Of a stretch of DNA of 35,825 nt, positions 23,368-31,757 are shown piece after piece. How positions within the stretch are numbered: position 1 is the stretch's first letter; each line of letters opens with the position of its first letter. Source of the stretch: Gemmatimonadota bacterium (lineage in GTDB: Bacteria; Gemmatimonadota; Gemmatimonadetes; Longimicrobiales; Gaopeijiaceae). The notes beneath the pieces were generated by a model, which saw nothing but the letters and a program-made list of their open reading frames with translations, searched no databases and had not been told where the DNA came from. A program made the translations under genes and the position numbers. The stretch lies in NCBI GenBank assembly GCA_021295835.1, contig JAGWBP010000026.1:1-35825 (forward strand), read 5' to 3'.

Positions 23368-24069
23368 ATGAGAACCTGCTTGACGATGGCCGCCACGGCG
23401 GCCCTGGCCTGGCCGCTTCCGGCGATCCCGGCGGCCGCAGAGGAGGAGGAGGCGCTGGAGTACCTGGAGCGGAAGCACGACACCGATAGGGACTGGAGAT
23501 TGCCCCGCCCCAACCGCCCGGCCGAGGACATCCTCCGCCAAGCGTCCGGGCCGCGCCCGGCGGCCGAGCTCGATGCCTTCGCCGACAGGGTGGCCGCGAT
23601 GATGGCCGACGCCACGCTTCCGGAGCATGCCCAGAGCAATGCCAAGTACGTCCTGATGGGTGCGGCGGACACCGACGAGCCCCACCTGGGAGGCACGCCC
23701 TACCCCCGCGCCTTCGACCTGCTGGTGCGGGTGTACGAGGGGACCTACGACGGTGCGCTGTTCGCCATCTGGCTGGCCGGCGATGAGCGCGGCCCGGCCT
23801 ACGTGCGGGACGTGTTCGAGCTGAGCGAGCGACCGCCGGAGTGCTCCCGTAGTCATTGGCTTGGTTCCGAAGACGATGCGCCGGAATGCGCCGACTGGTG
23901 GAACGTCGTACGCGACTCGCCGTGGTGCCGGGCGGGAGACATCCTGTACCAGGACGCCGTGGACGAGGTCCTGAGCAGTGCGCCGCCGGGGCTTATCGAC
24001 AGGGGGCCGATTCCCGACGGGCTTCCGGAGCACGTGGAGGACTGGTACCGGCGCTGCGCCTACTTGTGA
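23368..24069 (+). CDS. Unknown secreted protein, 233 aa
   Basis: The ATG at 23368 is preceded by AGAGAGGAA. A signal peptide (M-R-T-C-L-T-M-A-A-T-A-A-L-A-W-P, cleavage probably after A-A-A near residue 24) leads into a charged helical protein. One part reads like a helical repeat: A-D-R-V-A-A-M-M-A-D-A-T-L, then L-M-G-A-A-D, and A-F-D-L-L-V-R-V-Y-E. A Trp/Cys-rich stretch follows (C-S-R-S-H-W, then C-A-D-W-W-N-V-V-R-D-S-P-W-C). I do not recognise the family. It sits 35 bases after the Cys-rich HEHEH gene, so the two are probably co-expressed and may work together outside the cell; this is inference. Confidence 0.72.
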   Translation: MRTCLTMAATAALAWPLPAIPAAAEEEEALEYLERKHDTDRDWRLPRPNRPAEDILRQASGPRPAAELDAFADRVAAMMADATLPEHAQSNAKYVLMGAADTDEPHLGGTPYPRAFDLLVRVYEGTYDGALFAIWLAGDERGPAYVRDVFELSERPPECSRSHWLGSEDDAPECADWWNVVRDSPWCRAGDILYQDAVDEVLSSAPPGLIDRGPIPDGLPEHVEDWYRRCAYL

Positions 24070-24166
24070 CGCTCCGTTAGCTCCCGACGGCCCTTGACTG
24101 GCGGGTGCGAGTCGGCGACCCTCCTACAGACGCAACGTGGGTGCTCTACTGACATGGATACTGCTA

Positions 24167-25273
24167 TCAGGGCGCGAAGACCTCCTTGCGAACAGTCAGC
24201 GCCTCGATCCGCCCCATGCGGGGCGTTACGCCGATGCCCGGCCCGGTCGGAACCGCCATTGACCCGTTCCGCATCTCGAACTCGGGGTGAACAATGTCCT
24301 CCCTCCAGTACCGCCTCGAGCTGGAGATGTCTCCGGGCAAGGTGAACCCCGGAAGCGCCGCGAGCGCGACGTTGTGCGCCCGCCCGATCCCCGACTCGAG
24401 CATGCCGCCGCACCAGACCGGCCAGCCCTCCGCGCAGCAGAGGTCGTGAATCTCCACCGAGGCGGCCAATCCGCCCACCCGCCCCGGCTTGATGTTGACG
24501 ATCGCCCCGCTTCCGATGTGGATGGCAAGCCGCGCATCGCCCGCCGACCGAATCGACTCGTCGAGACAGATGGGCGTTGCCATGCGTCGCTGAAGCGCCG
24601 CGTGGTCCAACAGGTCCTCGTGCCCGAGCGGCTGCTCGATCATCGCAAGCGACAGCTCGTCCAACGCGCATAGGACATCCAAGTCAGTGGACAAGTTGTA
24701 CGCCGAGTTGGCGTCGGCGGTCAGCGAGACACCTGGATAGCGGTTGCGCACCGCCGCCAGCATCTCCACGTCGCGGCCCGGCTTGATTTTGACCTTGACC
24801 CTGGCATACCCCTCCGCCAGGTACTCGTCGACCTTGCCAAGGAGCGCGTCGGCGTCTCGCTGAATGCCCACCGAGACGCCGACCGGAACCTCACGGCGAC
24901 GTCCACCGAGCAGAGCGCTCAGCGGAACGCCGCGACGCTTCGCCTCGAGGTCCCAGGTGGCCATCTCGACGGTGGCCCTCGCCATCGGGTGGCCCCGCAG
25001 CCACGGGGCGGACGCAAGATGCCTGGCGTCGTCAGCCTCGTGCCTCAATAGATCCGGAAGCAGCCACCTCGCCAGGACATGCCACGCCGTGTCCACCGTC
25101 TCGTAGGAGTAGGTGGGCGACCCGCCAGCAACGCATTCGCTCCAGCCCTCCAGGCCATCGCCCTCGAGGGTAAGGAGGAGCGTGCGACGAGTCGTCGTGC
25201 AGCCGCTGCTGATCTCGAAGGGCTCCGCGAGCTCCAGCAACACCTCGCGAAGCATCGCCCGACGGATCCTCAC
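24167..25273 (-). CDS. N-acylamino acid racemase / o-succinylbenzoate synthase family enzyme, 368 aa
   Basis: This enolase-superfamily enzyme of the MenC/NSAR subgroup has the full active-site set: K-I-K (Lys162, Lys164), T-A-D-A-N-S-A-Y (Asp187), I-E-Q-P-L (Glu213), C-L-D-E-S-I (Asp238) and N-I-K-P-G-R-V-G-G (Lys262). These bind Mg2+ and provide the two base lysines. The same fold performs o-succinylbenzoate synthesis in the menaquinone pathway or racemises N-succinyl amino acids. Sequence alone does not separate them. No other men gene is in the window, while an M20 amidohydrolase lies one gene upstream, so NSAR activity is plausible. The start is the GTG at 25273; an ATG at 25255 is an alternative. 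Confidence 0.87.
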   Translation of the reverse strand: MRIRRAMLREVLLELAEPFEISSGCTTTRRTLLLTLEGDGLEGWSECVAGGSPTYSYETVDTAWHVLARWLLPDLLRHEADDARHLASAPWLRGHPMARATVEMATWDLEAKRRGVPLSALLGGRRREVPVGVSVGIQRDADALLGKVDEYLAEGYARVKVKIKPGRDVEMLAAVRNRYPGVSLTADANSAYNLSTDLDVLCALDELSLAMIEQPLGHEDLLDHAALQRRMATPICLDESIRSAGDARLAIHIGSGAIVNIKPGRVGGLAASVEIHDLCCAEGWPVWCGGMLESGIGRAHNVALAALPGFTLPGDISSSRRYWREDIVHPEFEMRNGSMAVPTGPGIGVTPRMGRIEALTVRKEVFAP

Positions 25274-25410
25274 CAGCCCCCGCGCCGTCCAACACGGCCT
25301 CGGACAGGTGTCACGAGGCCGCGTTGGCTATCTGCCAGCTAGCCGCCAGCCTCCCCACCAGCCCGGGGATAGGCTCGCTCGAACGCCGTGGGAGCTTTGT
25401 CCACGGGACG

Positions 25411-25848
25411 CTAGTCCGCAGCGGCGGCCTTGGCAGCCTGCTTGGCCTTGGCGAGATCCCTGCGGCGCACCGCGTGAATGCCAGTGAGCAGCGACGATTC
25501 CGAAGCGGACTTTACCCCGCCCTGGACCAGTGCGTCCCTAATCTGCGGGGCGGTGTAGCCATCTCCGTAGTCGGCCACGAAGTTCCTGTACGCTACTGAA
25601 GGCCCCATTCCCCGGTAGGCGTTGGCTGGCACATCGGGGTGACCTGCGCCCGAGCGCTTAGGGCCGGGACGCTTGCGCGGCTTCGCCTTCTTGCGCCTCG
25701 CCTTCGGCGCGGCGGTGCCCACGCCGAGTAGCTGATGCAGGGCGCTAACGGTATTGCGTAGCGCTTCACCGTTCCTCTCGTGTGCGGCCAGATCGGCTTC
25801 GGCTTGCTTCAGCGCTGCGCGAAAGTGGCGTCTGCTCGTTGCATCCAT
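25411..25848 (-). CDS. Basic protein with coiled coil and HTH-like C-terminus, 145 aa
   Basis: Residues 1-42 form an amphipathic helix or coiled coil (F-R-A-A-L-K-Q-A-E-A-D-L-A-A-H-E). Residues 48-68 are a Lys/Arg/Pro-rich linker (R-R-K-K-A-K-P-R-K-R-P-G-P-K-R). Residues 78-130 read M-G-P-S-V-A-Y-R-N-F-V-A-D-Y-G, then Y-T-A-P-Q-I-R-D-A-L-V-Q-G-G-V-K-S-A-S-E-S-S-L. This resembles HARE/winged-helix modules of the form 'T-A-x-E-I-x-x-x-L-x-x-x-G'. The Ala/Lys tail is also basic. A DNA-binding role is inferred from charge and this pattern only. It lies between the M20 and NSAR-like genes on the same strand. Confidence 0.68.
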   Translation of the reverse strand: MDATSRRHFRAALKQAEADLAAHERNGEALRNTVSALHQLLGVGTAAPKARRKKAKPRKRPGPKRSGAGHPDVPANAYRGMGPSVAYRNFVADYGDGYTAPQIRDALVQGGVKSASESSLLTGIHAVRRRDLAKAKQAAKAAAAD

Positions 25849-25902
25849 CCGGGTACGGCCTTTCTCGTTGAAGTAATCGATCGCGGGCGGAAGACCCCGC
25901 GG

Positions 25903-27075
25903 CTATAGAGTCTCAATCAATCTAGCCAGAAAAGCAATGCGGCGCCCAATCTCCTCTCGAAATATATGCTCGTTTAGCGTGTGCGCACCCCTTCCGTCGG
26001 GGCCAATGCCGTCGAGGGTGGGGCACCCGGCGGCGGCGGTCAGATTGCCGTCGCTCGCTCCGCCAGTGGAGGCCTCGCCCACCCCGAACCCCAGATCGGC
26101 AGCCACGGTGGCCGCGGCGCGGGACAGCGCCCCCGATGCAGCCGTCTTTTCCAGAGCAGCGCGATTGACGCCTCCCTGCACGGAGAGCCTGCAACGCGGG
26201 TCGTGCGGACGCGCGCTACGTAACGCCGCCTCGACGCGCTCGGCCTCCGCATTGCTGAAGAAGCGAACATCGATCGTGCAGCTCGCCCTTCTCGCCACGA
26301 CGTTCGATCTCGTGCCGCCCTCGATCAGGCCGACGTTCAGAGTCGTCTCCGCCTCCGGGTTGGAGAGGTCGTGGATCCCGCTGACCTGCCTCGCCAGCTC
26401 GTGGATCGCGCTCGCCCCCGCCTCCGGCTCGATGCCGGCGTGCGCCGACTCCCCCCTGACGCTCAGCACGTAGTCCGCCACCCCCTTCCGGCGGGTCTTG
26501 ACGGCCCCTCCGGGCGCCGAAGGCTCAACCACGAGGGCGGCCCGGTGCCCCCCGGCTTCCACCCGGATGCGCTCCCTCGAGTGAGGGGATCCCACCTCCT
26601 CGTCGCAGGTTACCATGCAGGTGAGGCCCGTGCGAGGTCCCGACCCTCGCTCCGCAAGCAGGCGCAGAGCGAAGAGCGACACCGCGAGGCTGCCCTTCAT
26701 GTCGTAGACGCCGGGGCCCCGGACCCGATCGCCGGTGACCTCGAAGGGAAGCTCCCGCAGAGTCCCGACCGGATGCACCGTGTCCATGTGCCCCAGGAGG
26801 AGGACGGGCCGCCCGGACTCCGGGATCTTCGCAGAAAAGCGCGCCAGCAGATGGTCGCCGTACCCGGGGGCCTCGATGCGCTCCACCTGGCCGCCGACAC
26901 CCGTCAGGAAGGCCTCCAGGATGGCGGCTACGCGCAGGTTCGCCCGGGTGTCGCCGGTCGGTGACTCGCATTCGACCAGCTCGCGGAGGAAGTCCAGGCA
27001 TTCGGGCGCGAGCCGGTCGCCGTCGGCAACGGCAATCGGCGTCCTGGCACCCGGAGCCGTCATGTTACCGGTCAC
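25903..27075 (-). CDS. M20-family metallopeptidase / amidohydrolase, 390 aa
   Basis: This di-zinc hydrolase of the carboxypeptidase G2 / ArgE / DapE group shows L-L-L-G-H-M-D-T-V-H (His96, Asp98), R-G-P-G-V-Y-D-M-K-G (bridging Asp125), T-C-D-E-E-V-G-S (general base Glu159, Glu160), and a late G-G-A-S-D-G-N region with the C-terminal H-T-L-N-E-H. The dimerisation lid domain fills about 190-300. It removes N-acyl or peptide-linked amino acids; the exact substrate is unknown. The GTG at 27075 overlaps the glcF stop by 4 bp, the pattern used throughout this cluster; the ATG at 27063 is four codons later. Its location near an NSAR-like racemase suggests N-succinyl or N-acyl amino acids. Confidence 0.88.
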   Translation of the reverse strand: MTGNMTAPGARTPIAVADGDRLAPECLDFLRELVECESPTGDTRANLRVAAILEAFLTGVGGQVERIEAPGYGDHLLARFSAKIPESGRPVLLLGHMDTVHPVGTLRELPFEVTGDRVRGPGVYDMKGSLAVSLFALRLLAERGSGPRTGLTCMVTCDEEVGSPHSRERIRVEAGGHRAALVVEPSAPGGAVKTRRKGVADYVLSVRGESAHAGIEPEAGASAIHELARQVSGIHDLSNPEAETTLNVGLIEGGTRSNVVARRASCTIDVRFFSNAEAERVEAALRSARPHDPRCRLSVQGGVNRAALEKTAASGALSRAAATVAADLGFGVGEASTGGASDGNLTAAAGCPTLDGIGPDGRGAHTLNEHIFREEIGRRIAFLARLIETL

Positions 27076-28517
27076 CTGGCGCCCGGTCCTTGGGTGTCCC
27101 CGTACACGCCACCTAGGCGGTAGCTCTCGTCGAGCATCTCGACCAGGTGAACCGTACGAACCCGGCTGCCCGCCAGCGCGAGTCCAGCCCCGATCTGCAT
27201 CATGCATCCGGGATTCCCTGTGACGACCGCCTCCGCGCCGGTCTTCAGCGCGCTGTGCACCTTGTCGGCACCGATCCATCCGCCGAGCTCCGGGTTCGCG
27301 AGGCCATAGATTCCAGCCCCTCCGCAGCACTCGGCCGCGTCGGCGAGGGGAACGACCTCCAGCTCGGGGATCGACTGGAGCACCGCGAGCGGGGCCTCTG
27401 CGACCCCCTGGGCGTGGAGGAGGTGGCAGGGAGGGTCGTACGTGACCCTGAGGGGAAGCGGTGCCCCGGCGCGGTCCCCCCGCTCGGCGAGGAGCTGCGA
27501 CACATCCCTCACCCGCGCCGCGAAGTCGCGGGCGCTTTCGGCTATGGCATCGTCGTCGTCGAGGAGCGAGCCGTAGTCCGCCATAGCGGCGCCGCACCCC
27601 GAGGCGTTGGAGGCGACGAAATCGACACCCGCCTGCTCGAAGGCGGCGATATGGCGCCGCGCCAGGGCCCGGGCGCGTCCGAGGTCCCCGCCGTGGGCGT
27701 GAAGCGCCCCGCAGCAGCCCTGCGCCCGAACCCTCAGGGCGCGGTACCCGTTGGCGGTCAGCACCCGCTCGGTGGCGGCGTTCACCCGCGAGAAGAGCCC
27801 GGCCTGCACGCAGCCGGCTAGCACGCCCACCGTTGGCCGGTCGTCGGCTGTCGAAGTCCCGCGAGGGCGGGACCTCCCAAGGTCGGCGGCTGCAGCGGCA
27901 TCGCTCGCCACCTGACGTCTGCGTACCTTGGCGAAGAGCCGACGTGGCGGGGCGGATGCAGAGACCATCGCGAAGGCCAGCCAGAGGCTCCTCCACCGCG
28001 CCGTCGAACGCTGTCGAGCCCAGTGCGACTCGGATTCGATTGCGGACTCTTCGCCCGACCGCCGTCTCACCCGGGACACCGCCCAGGTCAGGAGATCGGG
28101 TATCCTGGAGGCTCGCAGCAGCCGCGCCCCGAGCATCGCCAGACGGCTCGCCCACTTCGTGCCAAAGGTGGCTAGCAGCAGCCGGGAGATGCGGGGCGGC
28201 GGCCGCACGCTTCCCCCGACCTGACGGGCGAGCTCGAGGAGGCGGCCGTACTCGACCCCGGCGGGGCAGGCGGGCTCGCAGGCCCGGCAGCCGAGACAGC
28301 GGGAGATGTGCGTCTCGAAGGCGTCCGACCCGGCGTCCAGCCTGCCCTCGACTATGGCCCGCATCAGGTAGAGGCGCCCGCGCGGCGAGTCCGCCTCGTC
28401 GCCCAGGCGACGGTAGGTTGGGCATGCGGGCAGGCAGAAGCCGCAGTGTACGCAGTTCGCGAGGGCGTCGTCCTGCTCGGCGAGCGCCCGGGCCAGCCCG
28501 TCTTCGCTGAGCTTCAC
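27072..28517 (-). CDS. glcF: Glycolate oxidase iron-sulfur subunit GlcF, 481 aa
   Basis: Two ferredoxin-type clusters are present: C-V-H-C-G-F-C-L-P-A-C-P (Cys22, 25, 28, 32) and C-L-G-C-R-A-C-E-P-A-C-P (Cys74, 77, 80, 84). Two cysteine-rich (CCG) domains follow, with G-C-C-G-A-L and E-C-C-G-G-A-G. It passes electrons from the flavin subunit to the membrane quinone pool during glycolate (or D-2-hydroxyacid) oxidation. At 481 residues it is longer than E. coli GlcF (about 407). The extra sequence is an Arg-rich insert at about 120-225. The GTG start overlaps the stop of the GlcD-GlcE fusion (GTGA), and its stop overlaps the M20 start. Confidence 0.9.
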   Translation of the reverse strand: MKLSEDGLARALAEQDDALANCVHCGFCLPACPTYRRLGDEADSPRGRLYLMRAIVEGRLDAGSDAFETHISRCLGCRACEPACPAGVEYGRLLELARQVGGSVRPPPRISRLLLATFGTKWASRLAMLGARLLRASRIPDLLTWAVSRVRRRSGEESAIESESHWARQRSTARWRSLWLAFAMVSASAPPRRLFAKVRRRQVASDAAAAADLGRSRPRGTSTADDRPTVGVLAGCVQAGLFSRVNAATERVLTANGYRALRVRAQGCCGALHAHGGDLGRARALARRHIAAFEQAGVDFVASNASGCGAAMADYGSLLDDDDAIAESARDFAARVRDVSQLLAERGDRAGAPLPLRVTYDPPCHLLHAQGVAEAPLAVLQSIPELEVVPLADAAECCGGAGIYGLANPELGGWIGADKVHSALKTGAEAVVTGNPGCMMQIGAGLALAGSRVRTVHLVEMLDESYRLGGVYGDTQGPGAR

Positions 28518-30994
28518 GGCCGCCTCGGGAGGACCCTGTGCGGGTCGAAGAGCCCCTTGATTCCGTCCGCGAGCCGACTGCTCACAGAGTCTTCCCGGCG
28601 AGCGACCACGGCCGACCGGAGTGGCTCCGGCGCGACTTCGGTGGCGCGACGGTGGAAGCTCTCGCTCTCGTTGCCGAGGAGCACATCGACCGGTTCGATC
28701 CCCACCGTGGCCTCGGCGCGGGTGCGCACATCCTCCGCCTCGGCCGCTCCGCCGAGCACCCTCACGGCAAGTGCCGCACGCCCCTCGCGGCCAGCAACCG
28801 ACCTATCGTGCAGCTCCGCCGCCGCGACCGGGAGCAGGCTCGCGCGGAGCGCAGCGGCACCCTCCAGCATCCGCTCCCGCGCCCCCTCGAAGCAGAGCGT
28901 CAGATCGACCTCGGGACGGGGAAAGAGCCGCATCGAGGCCTGGGTCACGATCCCGAGCGTACCGTAGCTTCCGGTGAAGAGGCGCACCAGATCGAACCCC
29001 GCCACGTTCTTGACCACCCGTCCCCCGAGTCGAAGCACCTCCCCCGCGCCCGTCACCACCTCGAGACCCAGTACGCTGTCTCGCACGGCGCCGTAGCGGG
29101 TTCGAAGCGGCCCAGCTCCCCCGCGTGCCACCGCTCCGCCGACCGTCCCCGACCAGAGACCCGGCGTCTCGAGGGGCAGCCACTGGGCCTTGAGCCGGAG
29201 CTTCGCGTCGAGGTTCCGCCACCGCATGCCAGCGGCCGCAGTCAACGTCAGGTCGGCTGGCTCGTAGTGGACGAGCGAGGCCATGCGCCTGGTCGAGACG
29301 ACGACCACGCCGGTGCCCGACGGCCACCCACCGGCCCACCCGAGGCGGCTGCCGCTTCCTGCGGGAAGGAGAGGAACGCTCGACTCGGCTGCCCTGCGCA
29401 CCAGCGCGGCCACCTCCTCCGCGCTCTCGGGAAAGACGACGGCCTCGGCACCGGAGCCGCCCAGCCACTCAGCGGCCTCCTCCCCGACGAGCGCCTGCCC
29501 GGCGGGCAGCAGATCCAACACGGACCCGACGCCGCGCACTCTCCCACCTCCCACCGATCGCCGAGTGCTCGGGCCACCTTGCGCCCCCCCCTGATCGCCA
29601 CCTCCCCCCGGAGCGTCCGGCAGCACCTTCCCGGGGTTCATAGTCCCGGCCGGATCGAAAACCAGCCGCACACCCCGCATCGCCTTCAGCTCGGCCGGGC
29701 CGCAGACCAGCTCCATGTAGCGCCTCTTGTCCAGCCCGACCCCGTGTTCGCCGGTAATCGTGCCACCAGCCCCGACGCAGAGCCGCATGATCTCGGCCGA
29801 GGCGCACTCGACCCGCCCCGACTCCTCGCGGTTGCGCCGGTCGAAGACGATGTTGGGGTGCAGATTGCCGTCGCCCGCATGAAAGACATTCGCGACCGAG
29901 AGCCGGTAGCGCGCGGCAATCTCGGCTATCCCCCTCAGGGTGGACGGGAGCGCCGTGCGGGGAACCGTCGCATCCTGGACCAGCAGGTCGGGGGCGATCC
30001 TGCCCATTGCCCCGAAGGCCTTCTTGCGCCCCTTCCAGAGCGCAGCCCGCTCCTCCTCCGACCTGGCCCGCCGCACCTCGCGGGCGCCCATGCGGTCGCA
30101 GATCCCGGCGGCGCGGGCCGACTCCTCGTCCAGGCCGGCATCCACCCCGTCGAACTCGATCACGAGCGCCGCGCCGGCGTCGATGGGGTACCCGGCGGCG
30201 AAGACGCTCTCCTCGACGGCGCGGATCGTCGGTCCGTCGATTATCTCCATGGCGGCGGGGAGGAGACCTACGCCCACGACCTCCGAGACGGCCCGGGCCG
30301 CGTCCTCGATCCGGTCGAATATCCCGAGCAGGGTGCGCACCCCCTCGGGGAGCGGAAGAAGCCCGACCTCGATCTCGGTCACCACCCCGAAGCAACCCTC
30401 CGAGCCCACCACGACGCCCACCAGGTCGTAGCCCGCCTCCGCCTCTCCACCCATGCCTCCCAGCCGCGCGACGGAGCCGTCGGAGAGAACAATCTCAAGT
30501 CCGGTCACATGGCGCGAGGTCACCCCGTGCTTGAGACAGTGCGGTCCGCCCGAGTTCTCCCCCACATTCCCCCCCAGGGTGCAGGCGCTCTGCGACGACG
30601 GATCGGGGGCGTAGTGGAGCCCGTACGGCCTGAGCGCGGCGGAGAGGTCGGCGTTGACTACCCCCGGCTGCACGACCGCCCGGCGATTGGGCGCATCGAT
30701 CTCGACGATCCGGTCCATCCGCGCGGTCCCGAGCACCAAGGCGCCGTCCAGAGCGACCGCACCGCCGGAGAGCCCGGTCCCGGCCCCCCTCGGGACGACG
30801 GCCAGACCGTGTCTCGCCACCGCTAGGACCGCGCGGCGCACCTGCGACGTGGTGCGCGGCAGCACCACCGCGCCCGGCCGGTGCCGATATGCGGTGAGTC
30901 CGTCCGACTCGTACGCCAGCAGCCGGTCGCGGTCCACGATCACCGCGTCCGGGCCGCAGATCTCTGTCAGAGAATCGGCGAGATCGGGGTTCAC
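28514..30994 (-). CDS. glcD-glcE: Fused glycolate oxidase subunits GlcD-GlcE, 826 aa
   Basis: Residues 1-460 are a complete GlcD. An FAD-binding-4 domain contains V-V-P-R-G-A-G-T-G-L-S-G-G and C-T-L-G-G-N-V-G-E-N-S-G-G. The FAD-oxidase C domain contains V-F-H-A-G-D-G-N-L-H-P (370-380), G-E-H-G-V-G (415-420) and a terminal M-N-P-G-K. A Gly-rich linker (461-490) leads into a second FAD-binding-4 domain (about 490-826). It contains P-A-G-S-G-S-R-L-G-W, G-T-V-G-G-A-V-A-R-G-G-A-G-P-L-R and R-V-V-K-N-V-A-G-F-D, the hallmark of GlcE. In E. coli these are separate proteins. The frame is uninterrupted through the linker. The GTG at 30994 overlaps the MBL gene's stop, and GlcF follows with a 4-bp overlap. 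Confidence 0.9.
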   Translation of the reverse strand: MNPDLADSLTEICGPDAVIVDRDRLLAYESDGLTAYRHRPGAVVLPRTTSQVRRAVLAVARHGLAVVPRGAGTGLSGGAVALDGALVLGTARMDRIVEIDAPNRRAVVQPGVVNADLSAALRPYGLHYAPDPSSQSACTLGGNVGENSGGPHCLKHGVTSRHVTGLEIVLSDGSVARLGGMGGEAEAGYDLVGVVVGSEGCFGVVTEIEVGLLPLPEGVRTLLGIFDRIEDAARAVSEVVGVGLLPAAMEIIDGPTIRAVEESVFAAGYPIDAGAALVIEFDGVDAGLDEESARAAGICDRMGAREVRRARSEEERAALWKGRKKAFGAMGRIAPDLLVQDATVPRTALPSTLRGIAEIAARYRLSVANVFHAGDGNLHPNIVFDRRNREESGRVECASAEIMRLCVGAGGTITGEHGVGLDKRRYMELVCGPAELKAMRGVRLVFDPAGTMNPGKVLPDAPGGGGDQGGAQGGPSTRRSVGGGRVRGVGSVLDLLPAGQALVGEEAAEWLGGSGAEAVVFPESAEEVAALVRRAAESSVPLLPAGSGSRLGWAGGWPSGTGVVVVSTRRMASLVHYEPADLTLTAAAGMRWRNLDAKLRLKAQWLPLETPGLWSGTVGGAVARGGAGPLRTRYGAVRDSVLGLEVVTGAGEVLRLGGRVVKNVAGFDLVRLFTGSYGTLGIVTQASMRLFPRPEVDLTLCFEGARERMLEGAAALRASLLPVAAAELHDRSVAGREGRAALAVRVLGGAAEAEDVRTRAEATVGIEPVDVLLGNESESFHRRATEVAPEPLRSAVVARREDSVSSRLADGIKGLFDPHRVLPRRP

Positions 30995-31743
30995 GAACCG
31001 CCTATGTACTCCACGGCGGCCCGCACTCCGGCCGTCGCCATCTCGAAGAGCTCCGGGGGGAGATTGCCGTACACCGCGCGGGCAAGTTCGCGGGGGTCCC
31101 CAGTGCCCGTCTCGGCGAGGGCGCGGCGCACCTGCTCGATCCGCCGCAGCCGGTGCGTCCGGTAGCGCGCGATCGCCTCGGCCGGGTCGGCGAGCGGGGA
31201 ACCGTGGCCCGGATAGAGGACTCGCGCGTCGAGCGACTCCACCGTGTCCAGCGACGACAGGTACTCGGCCACCGCGCCGGAGTACTCTCCCACCCACGTC
31301 GTATCGCCCTCGCCCAGGATGAGGTCCCCGGTGAAGACCGCTCCCGCGGCCGGATGACGAAAGCAGAAGTGGCGCCGGGAGTGGCCCGGCGTGGAGACGG
31401 CAACCACGGGCCCCCAGTCGGTCGCCAGCTCCTGGCCGTCCCAGAGGTCCCTTCCGACTCCCGGTCCCCACAGCTCGCCTCCGGTCCTCTCCGCCAGCGC
31501 GGCCGCTCCCCCCGCATGGTCGCCGTGGGCGTGCGTCGCGACCACCCTGACCTCGGCCGCGGACTCCAGCTCGGTGGCGAGCGCCTGCAGATGCTCCTCG
31601 AGCGGCGGCCCCGGGTCGATCACCACGACGACGCTCTGCCCGACGATGTAGCTCCTCGTCCCGTCCAGGGTGAGGGGGCCTGCGTTGCCCGCCACGAGCC
31701 ACCTTGGCGCGTGATCCCCGGTGCCGGGCCGCGCCGCCGACAC
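30991..31743 (-). CDS. MBL-fold metallohydrolase, LACTB2/glyoxalase II-like, 250 aa
   Basis: The metallo-beta-lactamase signature is complete: T-H-A-H-G-D-H-A-G-G (His71, His73, Asp75, His76), T-P-G-H-S (His121), F-T-G-D-L-I-L-G (Asp140) and L-Y-P-G-H-G (His180). The D-T-T-W-V-G-E-Y and the C-terminal helical part (after about 190) are typical of LACTB2-like or RNase Z-related small hydrolases. The substrate is unknown; thioesters or other esters are possible. The start is the GTG at 31743, chosen because sequence further upstream is the shadow of the GAF gene. It is tightly coupled to the glycolate oxidase genes. Confidence 0.85.
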   Translation of the reverse strand: MSAARPGTGDHAPRWLVAGNAGPLTLDGTRSYIVGQSVVVVIDPGPPLEEHLQALATELESAAEVRVVATHAHGDHAGGAAALAERTGGELWGPGVGRDLWDGQELATDWGPVVAVSTPGHSRRHFCFRHPAAGAVFTGDLILGEGDTTWVGEYSGAVAEYLSSLDTVESLDARVLYPGHGSPLADPAEAIARYRTHRLRRIEQVRRALAETGTGDPRELARAVYGNLPPELFEMATAGVRAAVEYIGGS

Positions 31744-31757
31744 CTTGCGGTGAGTCG

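Noticed and set aside
27076..28425. Large upstream extension of the M20 peptidase frame
   Set aside because: It overlaps glcF entirely and has shadow composition; the M20 domain begins after 27075.
30995..31702. Upstream extension of the GlcD-GlcE frame across the MBL gene
   Set aside because: The MBL hydrolase in the other frame has all its metal ligands, and GlcD proper starts at the GTG at 30994.
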